A stretch of 64,000 nt of DNA, from assembly GCA_030710605.1 (NCBI GenBank), contig CP092884.1, positions 18,643,483 through 18,707,482 of the forward strand, in the 5' to 3' direction. The translations under genes and the position numbers were made by a program. Shown here one piece after another: positions 33,887-45,737 of this stretch. The notes under the pieces are model-generated. The model saw only the letters and a program-made list of their open reading frames with translations, searched no databases and was not told the DNA's origin. This DNA comes from Cordylochernes scorpioides. Its lineage: Eukaryota > Arthropoda > Arachnida > Pseudoscorpiones > Chernetidae. The stretch's first letter is position 1. Each line of letters begins with the position of its first letter.

Positions 33887-34111
33887 TTAAGGGTAAAATA
33901 TTGTTAAAATTTTCACAAGCAACTTTGCATTATAGTTTATCGGATATCTGTACCCAGTATAGGTTCTTCTGGCTGCAATAACAGATCTAATCCTGCTGGA
34001 CATCGATTCGATTACGGTTTGGATGGCAGTTGCAGGTACATACGGCTTCTGTACAATGTCAAAGTTCATCAATTGAATTGGCTGGAAAAGATTCGACGCG
34101 CCATGGTACAA
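33887..34111 (-). pseudogene. Possible Tc1-like transposase C-terminus
   Basis: The frame includes VIESMSSRIRSVIAARRTYT, which resembles the end of Tc1-family transposases (SMPRRCRAVIAARGGHTxY). No DDE motif is readable upstream and no inverted ends were identified. The call rests on this short match. Confidence 0.35.
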
Positions 34112-34753
34112 GAAGTTGTCAATTGGTGAGAGATCTGGTGATCAAACTACGTGCATCCTGTAGATGTAAGTAGCGAAACCGCTCGGAAGGTTCACTGCTG
34201 ATGATCCAATCCCTCCTAACTTTTTTCACATCCAGTTTAGAGGTTGTATGAATTTATATTTAACGAAAATCAACAAAATTATTATAGCTGCTGATGATTA
34301 TAAGTTAGCATTTTTCACAGAGAGATGACGTTATGTGTTATGTGCAAATAGGATACCTTTAATGCAGTGCAGCAAAGAAAAAACGAAAAATTATTTCTTT
34401 TTTAAATGGAAAGTCATTTATATAGATCGACTTCTATACCAAAGATTCTTCCTCTATTTTTAGCAATGGCTGAACAAAGAGGATGATGGATCAGTTCTAG
34501 AGAACAACGAAAATTGTATGAGAAATACACCCACGACTTTTCATCAGCACTTACAGATTTTTACATAAAACCTCAATATCGGAGATCAAAGTGGAGTGGC
34601 AAGTCGAGGAAGGAAAGGGTGGCTACAGGAAATACCTCCTTGGACGACTGCCTACCATTTCCTGAACTTTTCCTTTCAGCCCTTCACGTCACCACAACTT
34701 TCTTTAATGGTAACTTTGTAAGTGGTCTCCAGCCTTTGACATTTTGTAACATT
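34112..34753. other. No gene recognised
   Basis: An 81-codon plus-strand frame at 34514-34759 shows no motif. Nothing else can be supported. Confidence 0.35.
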
Positions 34754-34754
34754 A

Positions 34755-34800
34755 TCTGAATGACCCGGCTTCGCCCGAGTTCTGCCCGACTAAATGTCAC
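34755..34800 (-). mobile_element. Helitron 3'-end scrap
   Basis: tgaatgacccggcttcgcccgagttct matches the hairpin and subterminal part of the Helitron 3' end (compare 25583). The CTAG is changed and no 5' head is found nearby. Only the first ~45 bp can be aligned. Confidence 0.5.
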
Positions 34801-35008
34801 AAACCAACGAATATTATTTTTTTATTATTATTTTAGTAGTCGCAGTAATGATATATTTTCAATATTTATCCTTAAATTCCTTTTGCACTTCAAAATTCGT
34901 GAATGGCCTATATTTCCATTTGAATAGCCTTTATCTTCATTTACCTATATGTGTATACGGAATTTCTTAGTGATTAATTCAGTAGTTTAGGAGGGGGGGA
35001 GAGAATAC

Positions 35009-35261
35009 CGGCCTAAATACCTGTTTCATGATTTTTCAGAATGTACCAAAAACCAGCTTTTTTGGTCGTTGAGGTACAACTTGCACAACGCTGATGAGCG
35101 CCAACAGCCCGAAACGCGTACTTGGTTAGCTTTTCTTGATTAATAAATAATGGGTATTTGGCCAATTCTGGATAAATTCAAAATTAACGATTAGTTTATA
35201 TTTATTCCATAGATGACGCAAGTCATCAGCAACTTTTAGTTGCACGATCAGGCGATGCCTT
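35009..35261 (+). ncRNA. Single foldback arm with an imperfect hammerhead
   Basis: Same module order as the right arm of 32384-32893. The core CTGATGA (35091), GAAACGCGTA and the GUA triplet are intact. Stem II is GCGC/GCCC with one mismatch, and stem I (ACAACG with CTTGGT) has two mismatches. The ribozyme is probably weakened or inactive. Confidence 0.65.
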
Positions 35262-35458
35262 TTTTTTTAATATAACAAAGAATTGATTCATTTTTTAAAA
35301 ATAATTCGTAAAGGTTAAAGTAACCAACACCTAGCAGTGACATAGTGACAGTAGCTTATTGTAAGGCTGTAATATTATATAGAACATTTTCACTTTTATA
35401 CAATTTCACTTTTGCACTTTATTTTTCCTTATTATATATTTAACAAAAAATAGAGCCT

Positions 35459-36250
35459 ACAAGGGTCACTCTGAAAGTTTTGAAATACAAAAAAAAAAAA
35501 AAACTAATACTATTAGGACACTTTTTTTTCTGAAAATAAATACCATTTTCCAGTATATTTGCATCCTTTGAAAAAGTATTTAATTTTTTCCCCAGTCATC
35601 TGGGCTAATTCCTTCGAGAACCTCTAAATAGCATTCAATGACAGTATCAATACTATAAAATATAATCCCACGAATACTTTCTTTGACTTTTGGAAGTAAA
35701 TGAAAGCCACCGGAAGCAATATCCGGGTTATATGGTGAATATTCAATCAAATGAATTCAATTTTTAAAATCCATTGTTTTTGAAGCTATGTGTGCTGCAT
35801 TGTCTTGGAAGACGAATGATTCTGATTCCAGCATTGGCTGTCTTTCTTTCAATATTTTTATGCCCTCTGAACAAAAAACGTACCTATACCTTTAGGCTCT
35901 TTCTGATTTTTTTCTCTAAGGCTACGGTAGCAACATGACTAAAGAAAAAAATGTTTACTACATTCTTAGGCCGCTTCACTTTTGTTGGTGATTTACATTT
36001 CCGAACTCAAAGACTGAAAATTGATTTTTAGTTCTCTGATCGAACTGATATAGCCATCTTTTATCTCCTGTATAGCAATTTTGAGGGAAATGAGTTGAAC
36101 TTTTGAAGCGTTTCATGGCACTAAGACACTCTTTGATTATTTTATTTTTTTGGTCTTTGATAAGCTCGAAGAGCACCTATCGGCTTCAACGTTTCCTCAC
36201 TTTCAATTCTTCATATATATATTTTAAATATATGATGTGGTTGCTCCAAT
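35459..36250 (-). pseudogene. mariner-type transposase remnant
   Basis: The minus-strand conceptual sequence contains ELKVRKR, FELIKDQKNKIIKECLSAMK, YTGDKRWLYQFDQRTKNQ (first Asp block), FQDNAAHIASK (second Asp block) and IEYSPYNPDIASGGFHLLPK, where the third Asp is replaced. It ends by acaagggtcactctgaaag, a possible inverted end at 35459. Many stops and shifts; an old copy of a family different from the two mariners elsewhere in the window. Confidence 0.7.
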
Positions 36251-36309
36251 TTTCAGTAAAGAGAAGAAAGTTTATGCGGAATAAATTGATGCACTACACG
36301 GGAGGAAGG

Positions 36310-36711
36310 GGGGATTTCAGAGCACTTTACAACAGGTAGAGGACTTATTCGAAAATTTGAATGCTATCACCATCCTCGAACCTATATAAAAACTATTGTA
36401 GGGAGGAGATAGAAGAGACTGTTGTATCCCCTTCTGAAAGGGGGGACATCCTTGAGTTCCTGTCGCCCGGGTAGAGGTCTGCTCTGAAGCAATTCCTCGA
36501 CATGGCAATAGCACATGTCGGAGAGAATTCCATCTACGTGGAACGCCATCTGAGTTCAGGGTGGAATGTGACATCGAACCAGACGACCCTCAGAGTGATT
36601 CATCTGATGTGAATAATTTTTAATATTTTAAATTTTTCTCTCTATATATAATCTTATATGATCGATTAATAAAGTATATATTTATATATTCAATATCAAT
36701 TTCTCTCTCTC
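36310..36711 (+). mobile_element. 3' remnant of an ORF1-only Tx1-like LINE
   Basis: Contains FLDMAIAHVGENS-type coding (about 36490-36530) matching the acidic ORF1 C-terminus of units A, B and E, then gatcgattaataaagtat and a ttctctctct tail at 36711. The next unit's head follows at once. It is the first member of the second tandem array. Confidence 0.7.
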
Positions 36712-36760
36712 GGTCGTGCGGCCACGCGGCGCGCGGGCTCCGCGTTTTTTTGAGTTTGAG

Positions 36761-38145
36761 ATGGAGGCCATGGAGATTACTAACCCCTTTGGGGTATTGG
36801 CTGAAAGCCAAAAGAATGGGCTGCAAGCCCATACGAACCTCACAGAATACCTTCAAGACTCCGCCGAAATATCGGCAAAACATTCAGAAATTGTTGAAAG
36901 CCATTCTGATTCAAACAATCGTAAAGATGCTAATTCTGAGCCGGCGGCGGACATGCAAATTCTCGCCGCAATTGGGCTGATTGCCCGGAACTGGACGACC
37001 AGCTTCCCGATGGCGAAGATGGAATCTTCACCACAGTGGGAGGATCAAAGAAAAGGCCACATGACCCTGACCACGCCAACTCGGGGACGAAAAAAGGCTG
37101 CGACCAAGCACCAAGAATCACTACAAAGAACAGCAGGCCACGAACCACGCAAAGGCCCAGCAAAGTGCACCAATGCCAGACCACCAGGCAGAAGCAGGCA
37201 ACCTTCCGAGCAAGGTCGGCAGCGGGGCAGGCGGACCAATGTGTCTACCTGGAGTTCTGCCCAGACTTCACCCAGGAACAGTATTTCCGGGCGCTGGAAG
37301 CCAAGCTCGGCAAGGGCTCCGTCTACCAGCTAACGTAGATGGAGGGGCAAATTCTGGTCGGCCTCTCCAGTGTCCAGCAAGCCGACAAGCTCGTGGAGGA
37401 TGGGCTGGAGAACGAGGACGCCCTCCTGCGAGCAACACCACTGAAGAAGCGGGCAGAACGGATAGTGATCGGGAACGTTCCTTTCTTCGTTGAAAACCTG
37501 GACCTCGTGGCAGCCCTGCGGCCCTACGGTTAGATAACATCCATCGTCCAGAAAATGATGGAGCTGGGCGAGTCATACTGGGCTGACGCACGGCGTGAGG
37601 CCTTCATCACTCTACGAGACGTGAAGCTCTCACACATCCCAGCCCGTCTCGAAATCAAATCCAAAGGAGTGACTAGCCACGTGTACGACACGTATGGTAT
37701 CAAGTGCTCCTTATGCTATAAGCACGGGCACAAACGTGCCAACTGCCCCCAGAAGACTGGCGTCCAGGAAGCTAACCTGCTTCTACACCTGGATCCCCCC
37801 GCTGGTCCAAATAACGCCGGAGGAAGGCAGCCCTCCTCCTCGAACGCCATGCCTGCTCCAGTACCAACGCCAGCCGCAAGTTCGACATCAACACCTGCTC
37901 CAATCCCAGCTGCATCACCAGCCCCACCTGCAGCTCCTGCACCTGCTCCAGAGATTCTACCTACTGCTTCTGTGGATCCAGTCCCTTCTACATCAAAGCA
38001 GTCCCGTGGTGGCCCTCGGAAGACGCAGAAAAAGTCCAACGTGACCCGGAAGCAGCTCAACAAACTCCTTGAGCGCATTCCCAGCAACATCTTGGACAAG
38101 TCTGGGCTCGAAGGGCTTGAAAGAGAAGAAATATTGGACGGCTAG
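36761..38145 (+). pseudogene. LINE ORF1 of unit D
   Basis: ATG at 36761 opens MEAMEITNPFGVLAESQKNG. After a frame change near 36950 the conserved part reads GQADQCVYLEFCPDFTQEQY, a TAG at 37336, MEGQILVGLSSVQQADKLVE, FFVENLDLVAALRPYG, a TAG at 37531, MMELGESYWADARREAFITL and the knuckle CSLCYKHGHKRANC. A proline/alanine linker follows, then QLNKLLERIPSNILDKSGLE near the end. The C-terminus differs from the acidic tail of units A, B and E. Two stops and one frameshift make it non-functional. Confidence 0.82.
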
Positions 38146-38305
38146 CCTCAGTCCCCGGTCTGAAGAGCCTGAAAAACAAGATCGGGAGCGAACAGATAAC
38201 CGCCCTCAACAATGCTGCCCAGGAGCTGATCGACGCCCTGCCCGACTCCAACTGCGCCCTCTACAAGCGCCTATCGGACGTTCGTGCCCAGACGAGGAGC
38301 GCCCA

Positions 38306-40998
38306 ATGAGCTTCCGTCTGGCATCCATCAACGCCCGCGGGCTCGCCGCTCGCGAGAGGAGCATTGATCTCTGCCACTTCCTGCGTCAACATCGCGTAGA
38401 CGTCGCCTTTGTCCAGGAGACCAACACCTCGTCGCTGGACGCCATACAAAATCTGTGTCTGGGCTACAGCGCCGTCATCGTGCCCCCCCCCCTCAGCCCT
38501 CAGAGGTTCGAGCCTCGCCTGCCTCTTCGCCCCGGGGGTCGCTGTCCTGTGGCAGCGCGTCCTGTGGCCGGGCAATATCTCCATCGTCTCCATCGACGTC
38601 CGTGGCCAGGAAGTGCGTGTGATCAACTGCCACCTATCACACATTCCTCGCGAGAGGCTTGAGCAGATGGAGTCCATCAAGGCAGCCGCGATCCAGGAGG
38701 ACGCCTGGGTGGTGGGCGACCTCAACATCGACGACCAGAGCACGAACGACACGGAATCCGGCTCGGTGGAGGCCCTCACGGAGCTTATGGAACAGACAGC
38801 CCTCGTTGATGTAGCCACCCTCTTTGACGCTGCACACCTTCCAACCAGAGTGGCCAGCTTCAGACGTCGAGTTGACACCGCTCGCTTGGACAGAATTCTC
38901 CTGCCTTCGAAACTCCTGGAGACAGTGACACTGTACAAAACCATCTATTACAGACTCTCTGACCATCGAACTGTCCTCGTCCAGCTGGGTTCGCCTCCTT
39001 TCCCTCGCCAGCCCTGCGTGGCCGCTATGCTTCGTTCGGTGCTGGTGGATGAATATCTGCTGGCAAAAATAGAGAGAACAGCTGAATCTATTGCGGACAT
39101 GTCCAGCGAAGCTTTGTGGATAAGATGGTCGAATATCAAGGCCGAATTCCTGGCGGGGGTAAGATCACTCCATGTCTAAAGCGTCGCCGACGACGACCAC
39201 ATCTCGCGCGCCGGGCGATTTCTACAGGCCAGGCTGGAGGCAGCATCGTCAGCCGCCGATTACCCATCGCTGCCCGACCTTGTGCGTTAGCTTCGCGTCC
39301 GAGGGCCCGCCTGCACGAACATCCGGGATGAGGATGGCAGCATCATCGAGGGCGGGGAGCTGCGACGACGACCATACTCCATCTACCAGCGCCGCTTTGC
39401 CCGTGAACCCAGCGACCCCATCGCCGCCGCTGAGTTCATCCGGGGGACGACCACCCCCCTCACCCTGGAAGAGGATGATCCACTGATCCGCCCTGTTATC
39501 ACCGGCGCAGATATCGCGGCGGCCATCCGCCGACTACCACTCTGAAGGGCTCCCGGGTGGGACGACTTGCCCTGCGAGTTTCTGATCGCCTACGAAGACT
39601 TCTTCGTCGAGGCTCTCAGGCGCGTCTTCGAGGCCTCCAAACTCCGCGGGGCTTTGCCTTCATCGATCAGGCGCAGCACCATCTGCCTCGTCCCCAAGTC
39701 CAACGGCGGCCCTGGGCTCAGCGCCTACAGGCAGATTTCGCTCCCCGCGGCAGACTACTGCGTCCTGGGCAACATCCTCCTCCAGCGTCTGCGGCCCCAT
39801 CTCCCCGTCTTGGTGCCTCGGTGCCAGACATACGCAGTCCCGGGGAGGTCTCCAAGTTGGAACGTGGCGATAATAGCCGACGAGATCCACATGGCTACGA
39901 GGAATGGGTCGGAGCTGGCTGTAAATCGACGGACCTAGAGTCGGCCTTCGACTCCCTGGACCGAAGCTTTCTAGTGTCCCTGATGGTCTCCTTGCGGCTG
40001 TCACCAGCCTACATCGAGTGGTTCCTTCTCCTGAATGCCGGGGCGGATGCGGCGGTACGAGCCGGAGGCCTCCACACAAGGCCCTTCCATCTGCTGAACT
40101 GGGTGAGGCAGGGCTGCGCCGTCAGCGCGGACTTGGCTTCTACCTCGGCGCCGCAGGCTCTTTCGGCTCTGGGAGGCCGTCTCTGAGATTTTGGAGCTGA
40201 ACCACCGAGTGCTGCCGCCCCATCAGCTCTATGTCATCGGGGACTGCAGGTTCCTTCGGCCTCCAGATCTCTTGGTCGCATCACGGTGGGCGGGGTTGCG
40301 CGTTGGTGACATCACCAGCTCTCTTCATCCCTCCCTCTGCGCACCACCCGCGCCACCCTAGCTGACGTCGCGGCACTCACCACTTTCTGCAGCCGGCTTG
40401 CAGAGCAGAACCGGAACCACACCCACCGTGTTGACAACATCGAAAATGCCATTGTGCTGCGCGGGACGGCCACTCCCCTCCAGCGCCTAACCACCCGCAC
40501 TGCCCGAGGCATGCTGGAGCGTCCACGCCTGGCTGCACTTCCCATCACTCAGCTGCTGGGCCGGTGGCTCCCTCACGTCAGCATTCCCATCTCCATCAGC
40601 TGGTCTTCTCTCCGGCGAGGTGCTTACCTGGGGCACAATGCCGATGTTGCTGTGCGGCTGGCCCTGCACGCTCTTCCCCATTCAGTGCATCCGGCCTCAG
40701 CCCGGGAGTCCTGCATGCCTGTGGGTCCGGAGACCTGTCACTGGCCCACCACTACTGGTCCTGTAGGCGGATCAGGCCAGTCATCGTGGAGGCCTTCACC
40801 ATCATCCAGCGTCCCCCTGACCAGCAGAGCTGGATCTTCGGGCATGACCTGGAGGACAACGCCTTGGTCATCATGGCATCTGCCAAGACCCGCATTTACA
40901 AATACTTCCTGGCCCTGGAGTTGCGGGGGGTCCAAGAGGACCCTCTCCTGGTCTGGAGGAGGAACCTATCAAGATGGTGGAGCCTTCTTCACTCATAA
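38306..40998 (+). pseudogene. Tx1-like ORF2: APE endonuclease and reverse transcriptase
   Basis: ATG at 38306 begins MSFRLASINARGLAARERSI. Endonuclease motifs: INARG (Asn), VQETN (Glu), INCHLSHIP, VVGDLNID, LDRILLP and LSDHR (terminal Asp-His). A frameshift sits in the C-run at about 38478-38490. RT blocks follow: GSPGWDDLP(C)EF, ICLVPKSNGGPGLSAYRQIS, CQTYAVPGRS, then after a shift DLESAFDSLD (motif A) and LNWVRQGCAVSADL. The FADD/YADD block is not found near 40200, where sequence seems lost. The C-terminal zinc-like segment CGSGDLSLAHHYWSC lies at about 40728-40770. At least four frame changes; the protein would nick target DNA and prime cDNA synthesis if intact. Confidence 0.85.
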
Positions 40999-41086
40999 AT
41001 CATTGTAAATATTGCCATTATTCTTCATTAATTTTGTAAAACATAATTGACAAGATGTCAATAAAAAGTGTTTCAATCTCTTTCTC

Positions 41087-42838
41087 GGCCGTGCGGCCAC
41101 GCGGCGCGCGAGCTCCGCGTTTTTCGGCGCTGGAGATGATGGTGATAAGTAACCCCTATGTGGTATTAGCGGAGATCAAAGATCACGCCCTACGTGATGG
41201 TGATGTTTCTATAAATAATGCAGTAGAGAACGTCGATTTATTGACGGAAAGGTATCTAGCAATATTTGTTTGAATTTAGAACAATGGGCAAAAATGTAAA
41301 TTCATCCATGTTGAGCAGCGACTATGCAAATCAGGCCGCTGAAAAAAAAAAGTAAAAATTGGGCGGATTACGATGAAGCCGCGGAAAAAAAAGATGGGAA
41401 CTCTGATCTTTTCATCCCAATAACCCGGCAAAAGAGGAAAGGGTCTGACCCAAAAAGCCAGCGGACCAAGATCGTGAAGGGGGGACGCAAGCAGTCCAAA
41501 GTCAACTGGACAGACACAAAGAACATCAAGGGATTCCGTGGCCATCGTCAGGAGCATCAGAGAACGGCAAACGCTGAAAAATGTAGGTCCGCGGTAGCAT
41601 CGTTCGACCAGTGCTGCTATATCGAATGGTGCGTGAAATTCCATCCCGTGCACTATATGAAAGCCGTGTAGAAGATGCTGGGGAAGGGATCATCTACCAG
41701 CTGATGAAAATGTCTGGCCATGTTTTTGTCGGACTGACCAGCATTGAGAAGGTGGAGGAAGGACTCACGATCAACAACACCATTCTCAGGGCATTCCCAT
41801 ATAGAAGAAAGATCGTAATCGGCAACCTGACGATCTCTGTGAAGTAGGAGAACATCGAGGAGCGCATCGACCATACTGCCGGGTTGTCTCCCTAGCCTAT
41901 GAGGTGGTGTCATGTGACGGCTATGCCTGGACGACCGGCAACAGGGAAGCTTTAGTCGTTCTGAATGAAGGACAGGAACTTCACCAGCTTCCTACCAAAC
42001 TGGTGACCATCTCCAAAGGAGAATCTACACCCGCCCACATCACCTTGGGTATAGTAGATGTCGCCGCCAAGGACATCGACGAGCCACCTGCCCCTTGGGG
42101 ATCAATGAGGGACATCATCAGGACACACGGCAGGGCCCGGTGTCGAAACCTCCCTCCTCAAAGCCCATTCCCTCCAATAATTCCGCCTTCCCTACATCAG
42201 CCGAGGATCTATCTGCGCCCAATAGGCAGAACCTGTTACCACCCTCCAGCCCTGCCGCGTCTACGCCTGGGGCAAACATCCTTGTCCAACCTCAAGATGC
42301 TCCGACCCCCGAGCCTCTTGTTCCGGCGCCGAGTACCAGCCAGTTGCCATCACGACCGAAGCGCTCCTGACCAATATTGAGCCATTAGTGGCTACTACAA
42401 AAGAGATCCAAGACATGAATGCACCATCCATTCAGTCTTCTACCCCTGTGACCCAAATCGCGTTTCCCTCTCGGACCCCTCAGGAGAAGAAGCTCGTGGA
42501 GCAGGTAGAAAACCTTTTTGAAGAACTAAACGCTGACCCTCTCCTATTCCCCCTCTATGAGGATGAAGAAGTGGACGCGGTTTTATACCGCCCTGAGAGG
42601 GAGGGACTCCTCGAGCTACTCTCTCCTAGAAGCAAGACCATTCTGCCCGAATTTCTCAACATAGCAATTGAGCGTGTTGGGGACAAAAACTCCGTTATAA
42701 GCAAGGGCCTGTACAAAATCAAGGCGGTTTGTAACATTTGATATATTCCAGACGTCCCTACAGAGAAGGCTTAATTTGAAGTAAATATATACTTTTTATT
42801 TCAAATTTTATATAATTGTATTATAATTTTTATAAATA
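41087..42838 (+). mobile_element. Tx1-like LINE unit E, ORF1 only
   Basis: Head GGCCGTGCGGCCACG at 41087 directly after unit D's TC tail. It has ORF1 with the acidic C-terminus and a 3' UTR but no ORF2, like units A and B. The canonical aataaaag/TC end is not reached; instead the sequence enters the 370-bp tandem repeat at about 42839, so the last bases were lost or replaced. Confidence 0.75.
41136..42741 (+). pseudogene. LINE ORF1 of unit E
   Basis: Leader MMVISNPYVVLAEIKDHALR at 41136, then a linker with KNWADYDEAAEKK. The conserved module FDQCCYIEWCVKFHPVHYMK is followed by a TAG (41669) and YQLMKMSGHVFVGLTSIEKV. The segment EALVVLNEGQELHQLPTKLV comes next, in another frame. The knuckle is ruined: only the final part of the CxxCxxxxHxxxxC pattern can be guessed near 42055. 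A Pro/Ser linker and an intact acidic tail follow: VENLFEELNADPLLFPLYED and FLNIAIERVGDKNS, ending at 42741. Closest to unit B. Confidence 0.75.
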
Positions 42839-43658
42839 TAAAATAAAAGGATTTAAAAGCGCGAATGTTTCTTTTATACATAAAACGAACTTCTGCTGTC
42901 CTTACTGCGATGAAAAAATATATTGGAAGGGCTTGGCTCATCAGTGGTGAACCCTCCCAGCGGTTTCGCCAATTTAATCCACCAGACCGCTTCTCAGAGC
43001 TCTAATACTGTATTGGATCATTCTGCTTTTATATGCTACACTGAAGGATGGAATCTTAGAAATGGTTTTCAAGTAAACTATGGACATAAGCTTATAGGAC
43101 AGTAGAATTACATTCAAATATTGGCTTCGAGCAATGCTCTTCAGCAAACTATAAAGACAAGGTCATTAGGAATAGATTAACACAAAGCAATAACGCGCCA
43201 TCTATACATATAAAATAAAAGGATTTAAAAGCGCGAATGTTTCTTTTATACATAAAACGAACTTCTGCTGTCCTTACTGCGATGAAAAAATATATTGGGA
43301 GGGCTTGGCTCATCAGTGGTGAACCCAGCGGTTTCGCCAATTTAATCCACCAGACCGCTTCTCAGAGCTCTAATACTGTATTGGATCATTCTGCTTTTAT
43401 ATGCTACACTGAAGGATGGAATCTTAGAAATGGTTTTCAAGTAAACTATGGACATAAGCTTATAGGACAGTAGAATTACATTCAAATATTAGCTTCGAGC
43501 AATGCTCTTCAGCAAACTATAAAGACAAGGTCATTAGGAATAGATTAACACAAAGCAATAACGCGCCATCTATACATATAAAATAAAAGGATTTAAAAGC
43601 GCGAATGTTTCTTTTATACATAAAACGAACTTCTGCTGTCCTTACTGCAATGAAAAAA
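42839..43658. repeat. 370-bp tandem repeat, 2.2 copies
   Basis: Copy 1 (42839-43210, 372 bp) and copy 2 (43211-43578, 368 bp) are almost identical; copy 2 lacks a 4-bp cctc-like piece near gtgaaccc. A partial third copy runs to about 43658. Each contains aaaagcgcgaatgtttctt, ggctcatcagtggtgaaccc and agctctaatactgtattgg. The central motif links this repeat to the foldback at 807-1019. Identical 60-78 codon frames in each copy are repeat-derived. Confidence 0.92.
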
Positions 43659-44454
43659 TATATACTTTGCTTTACTTTGCTGTTAAGACTTGAAGTCAAT
43701 AAAGTTGTTGTCAATTGTCTCTCTCATTACCTTTTCGACATTATCATTTGAAGAAACTGTTGATGGCCTTCCCACTCACGTTTGTCACCTTCACAAAAAA
43801 CCGACTTTTCAAGGTTTAAATTCTTTAAACCATCTGAAAATGGTTGCAAATTATGGATGTTCACTAGGAAAAATTCCTGCACTATTCATTTAAAGCAATT
43901 TACATAGTTCAAACCTTCTTTAAAATCATTAATAGATTCCTTTTACGCGAAATTTCTCTCGAGAAATTAGCATTTTAATAAATCAAAATAGAAGAACAGC
44001 TGGTTTGGAATAGCCACTGTCGCCACGCGGTAATGAGTTGGCACATGAAATTTGGCACACCATCTAATGAGAGTATATATTTTATAATTTACCGTTAATT
44101 TTATATAACCGTCGGCCATCCATTTTTTTTTCAAGGCAAAGCTTTCAGAGTAATCTATATATATTGGATGTTGAAAATTATATTTTACTTATATTTCGAG
44201 AGAGAAATTCAAAACGGCTCCCTTTTTCTATTTGATTTTTCTAAGATTCGTTTAATTTTCGGTAAGCATTACAAGGTACCAAGAAAAAATCCAAATTGAA
44301 CAACATAAACAATTGCACAAATATCGAAGAATTCAAAAATATATTTTTTAATAAAATTTTCTAAATAAATATTTTGTGTTATACAAATAAACAATTTTAT
44401 ATTTATATTTATTTTTTTTACTTTCAATCTCTCTCAAGATTTCTTCTCTCTATA
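43659..44454. other. No gene recognised
   Basis: A 67-codon plus-strand frame (43690-43893) has no domain. The remainder is AT-rich DNA. Confidence 0.4.
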
Positions 44455-44460
44455 TCTATA

Positions 44461-44480
44461 TCTATATATATAAAAATGAA

Positions 44481-44511
<31 letters not shown>

Positions 44512-45377
44512 GTGTGTGTGTGTGTGTCCTCTATGGATTCAAAAACCATACATCCAATCGGCGTGAAATTTTGGGATATTATGAGGTGTATCCCCGGAAA
44601 GGTTTACGAAAAAAAATTTCTTGAATATATTGAATATCCTTAGAGTTATTTGCAGATTTGTATATTTAACTCGCAAGCAGCGATACCATTGAGACTGAGA
44701 TAGGCTTAGTTTGCTGCTCCTGATGACCTTGGGTCATTGTGTGAGTCACAGCATGATGCTACAAAAACACTCTCTCTGGGGATTTTACAGCGTCGACAAC
44801 CTGTAAGATTGCCTCTCTCATATATTATACTTTAAACATCTGCTTAATTAAAGCATTTTTCATTTGAAAGAGACTGCTCTCTTAACCCCCTTTAGACAAC
44901 ATTAAATGATATCCCGTGTCGATGATTTTGTAATGTATAGAATTAGGAAAGACAAAATTCAGGATGACACGGCTCACAGGGAACGGTAAAAAATGTTCAC
45001 TTTATCGAGGAAATACAAAATTCGGGATGACACGGCACACAGGGACCGGGAAAAAAATTATCACCTTATCGAGAGATTCACGACCATGATTTTATTCAAC
45101 TTATCGAGTATTTTTCAAGGGACCGGGAAAATATGTTCACTTTATAAAACGATTATTTTGTAATATAGAAAATTAGGAAATACAAAATTCAGGATGACAC
45201 GGCACAAGGGACCGGGAAAAAATGATCACTTTATCGAGAGATTCAAATTTACGAGTTTCAAATCATCAAAATATATCTTTCTTTTTTTATATGTTTATAG
45301 AGAATTGTTTTAACAAATGTTCGTTATACAAACCTTTACTCGGGTAAAACCCGGGCGAAGCCGGGCACATCCGCTAG
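44461..45377 (+). mobile_element. Helitron, 917 bp, inserted in a Helitron head
   Basis: Starts TCTATATATATAAAAATG at 44461 after A, has a (TCTG)n/(TG)n tract, and ends with a cccgggcgaagccggg hairpin and CTAG (45374-45377) before T. It shares most of its interior with 19496-20308, including ccatacatccaatcg and atccccggaaaggtttacga. The interior also contains repeated tatcgag/gggaccgggaaaa blocks from older 3' modules. No Rep/helicase. Confidence 0.88.
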
Positions 45378-45737
45378 TATATATATAAATCAATGTTTGT
45401 ATGTTTGTTTGTTTGTATGTCCGGTATACAAATTCGCAGTAGTTCACTAATTCAAACCAAAATTTCCATACATAGGTTTTTTCACCTATTTTTTTATACG
45501 GGGAAGACGATAGGCTATTTTAAAAAATATATAAATCAATTATTAAATCTATATATTCAAATTATTCTACTTAGCTCACGAACAGCGCCCTCTATCAAGT
45601 ACTAAAAGGTTATAAATAGTTTAAAATCTAAATCTTCTCAATATTTTATTAATAATAGTTCGCTTAATAACACATACGTTTAGAATATTTGATCTAAATC
45701 GAAATATTTATAGACGCTCGCTCAATTTGAAGATTTA

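Larger units (their letters stand above)
36712..41086 (+). mobile_element. Tx1-like LINE unit D with ORF1 and ORF2
   Basis: Head GGTCGTGCGGCCACGCGG at 36712 follows the TC tail of the preceding remnant. At 41040-41086 the element ends with aataaaaagtgtttcaatct, a TC tail and the head of unit E. It carries a zinc-knuckle ORF1, an APE-type endonuclease, RT and a C-terminal zinc-like segment, making it the only unit here that could have supplied enzyme. Its RT core has QTYAVPGRS, characteristic of the Tx1 branch of the L1 superfamily. Confidence 0.82.

Noticed and set aside
43690-43893. A 67-codon protein gene
   Set aside because: No motif, no conserved neighbour and no codon evidence; frames of this size occur by chance in AT-rich DNA.
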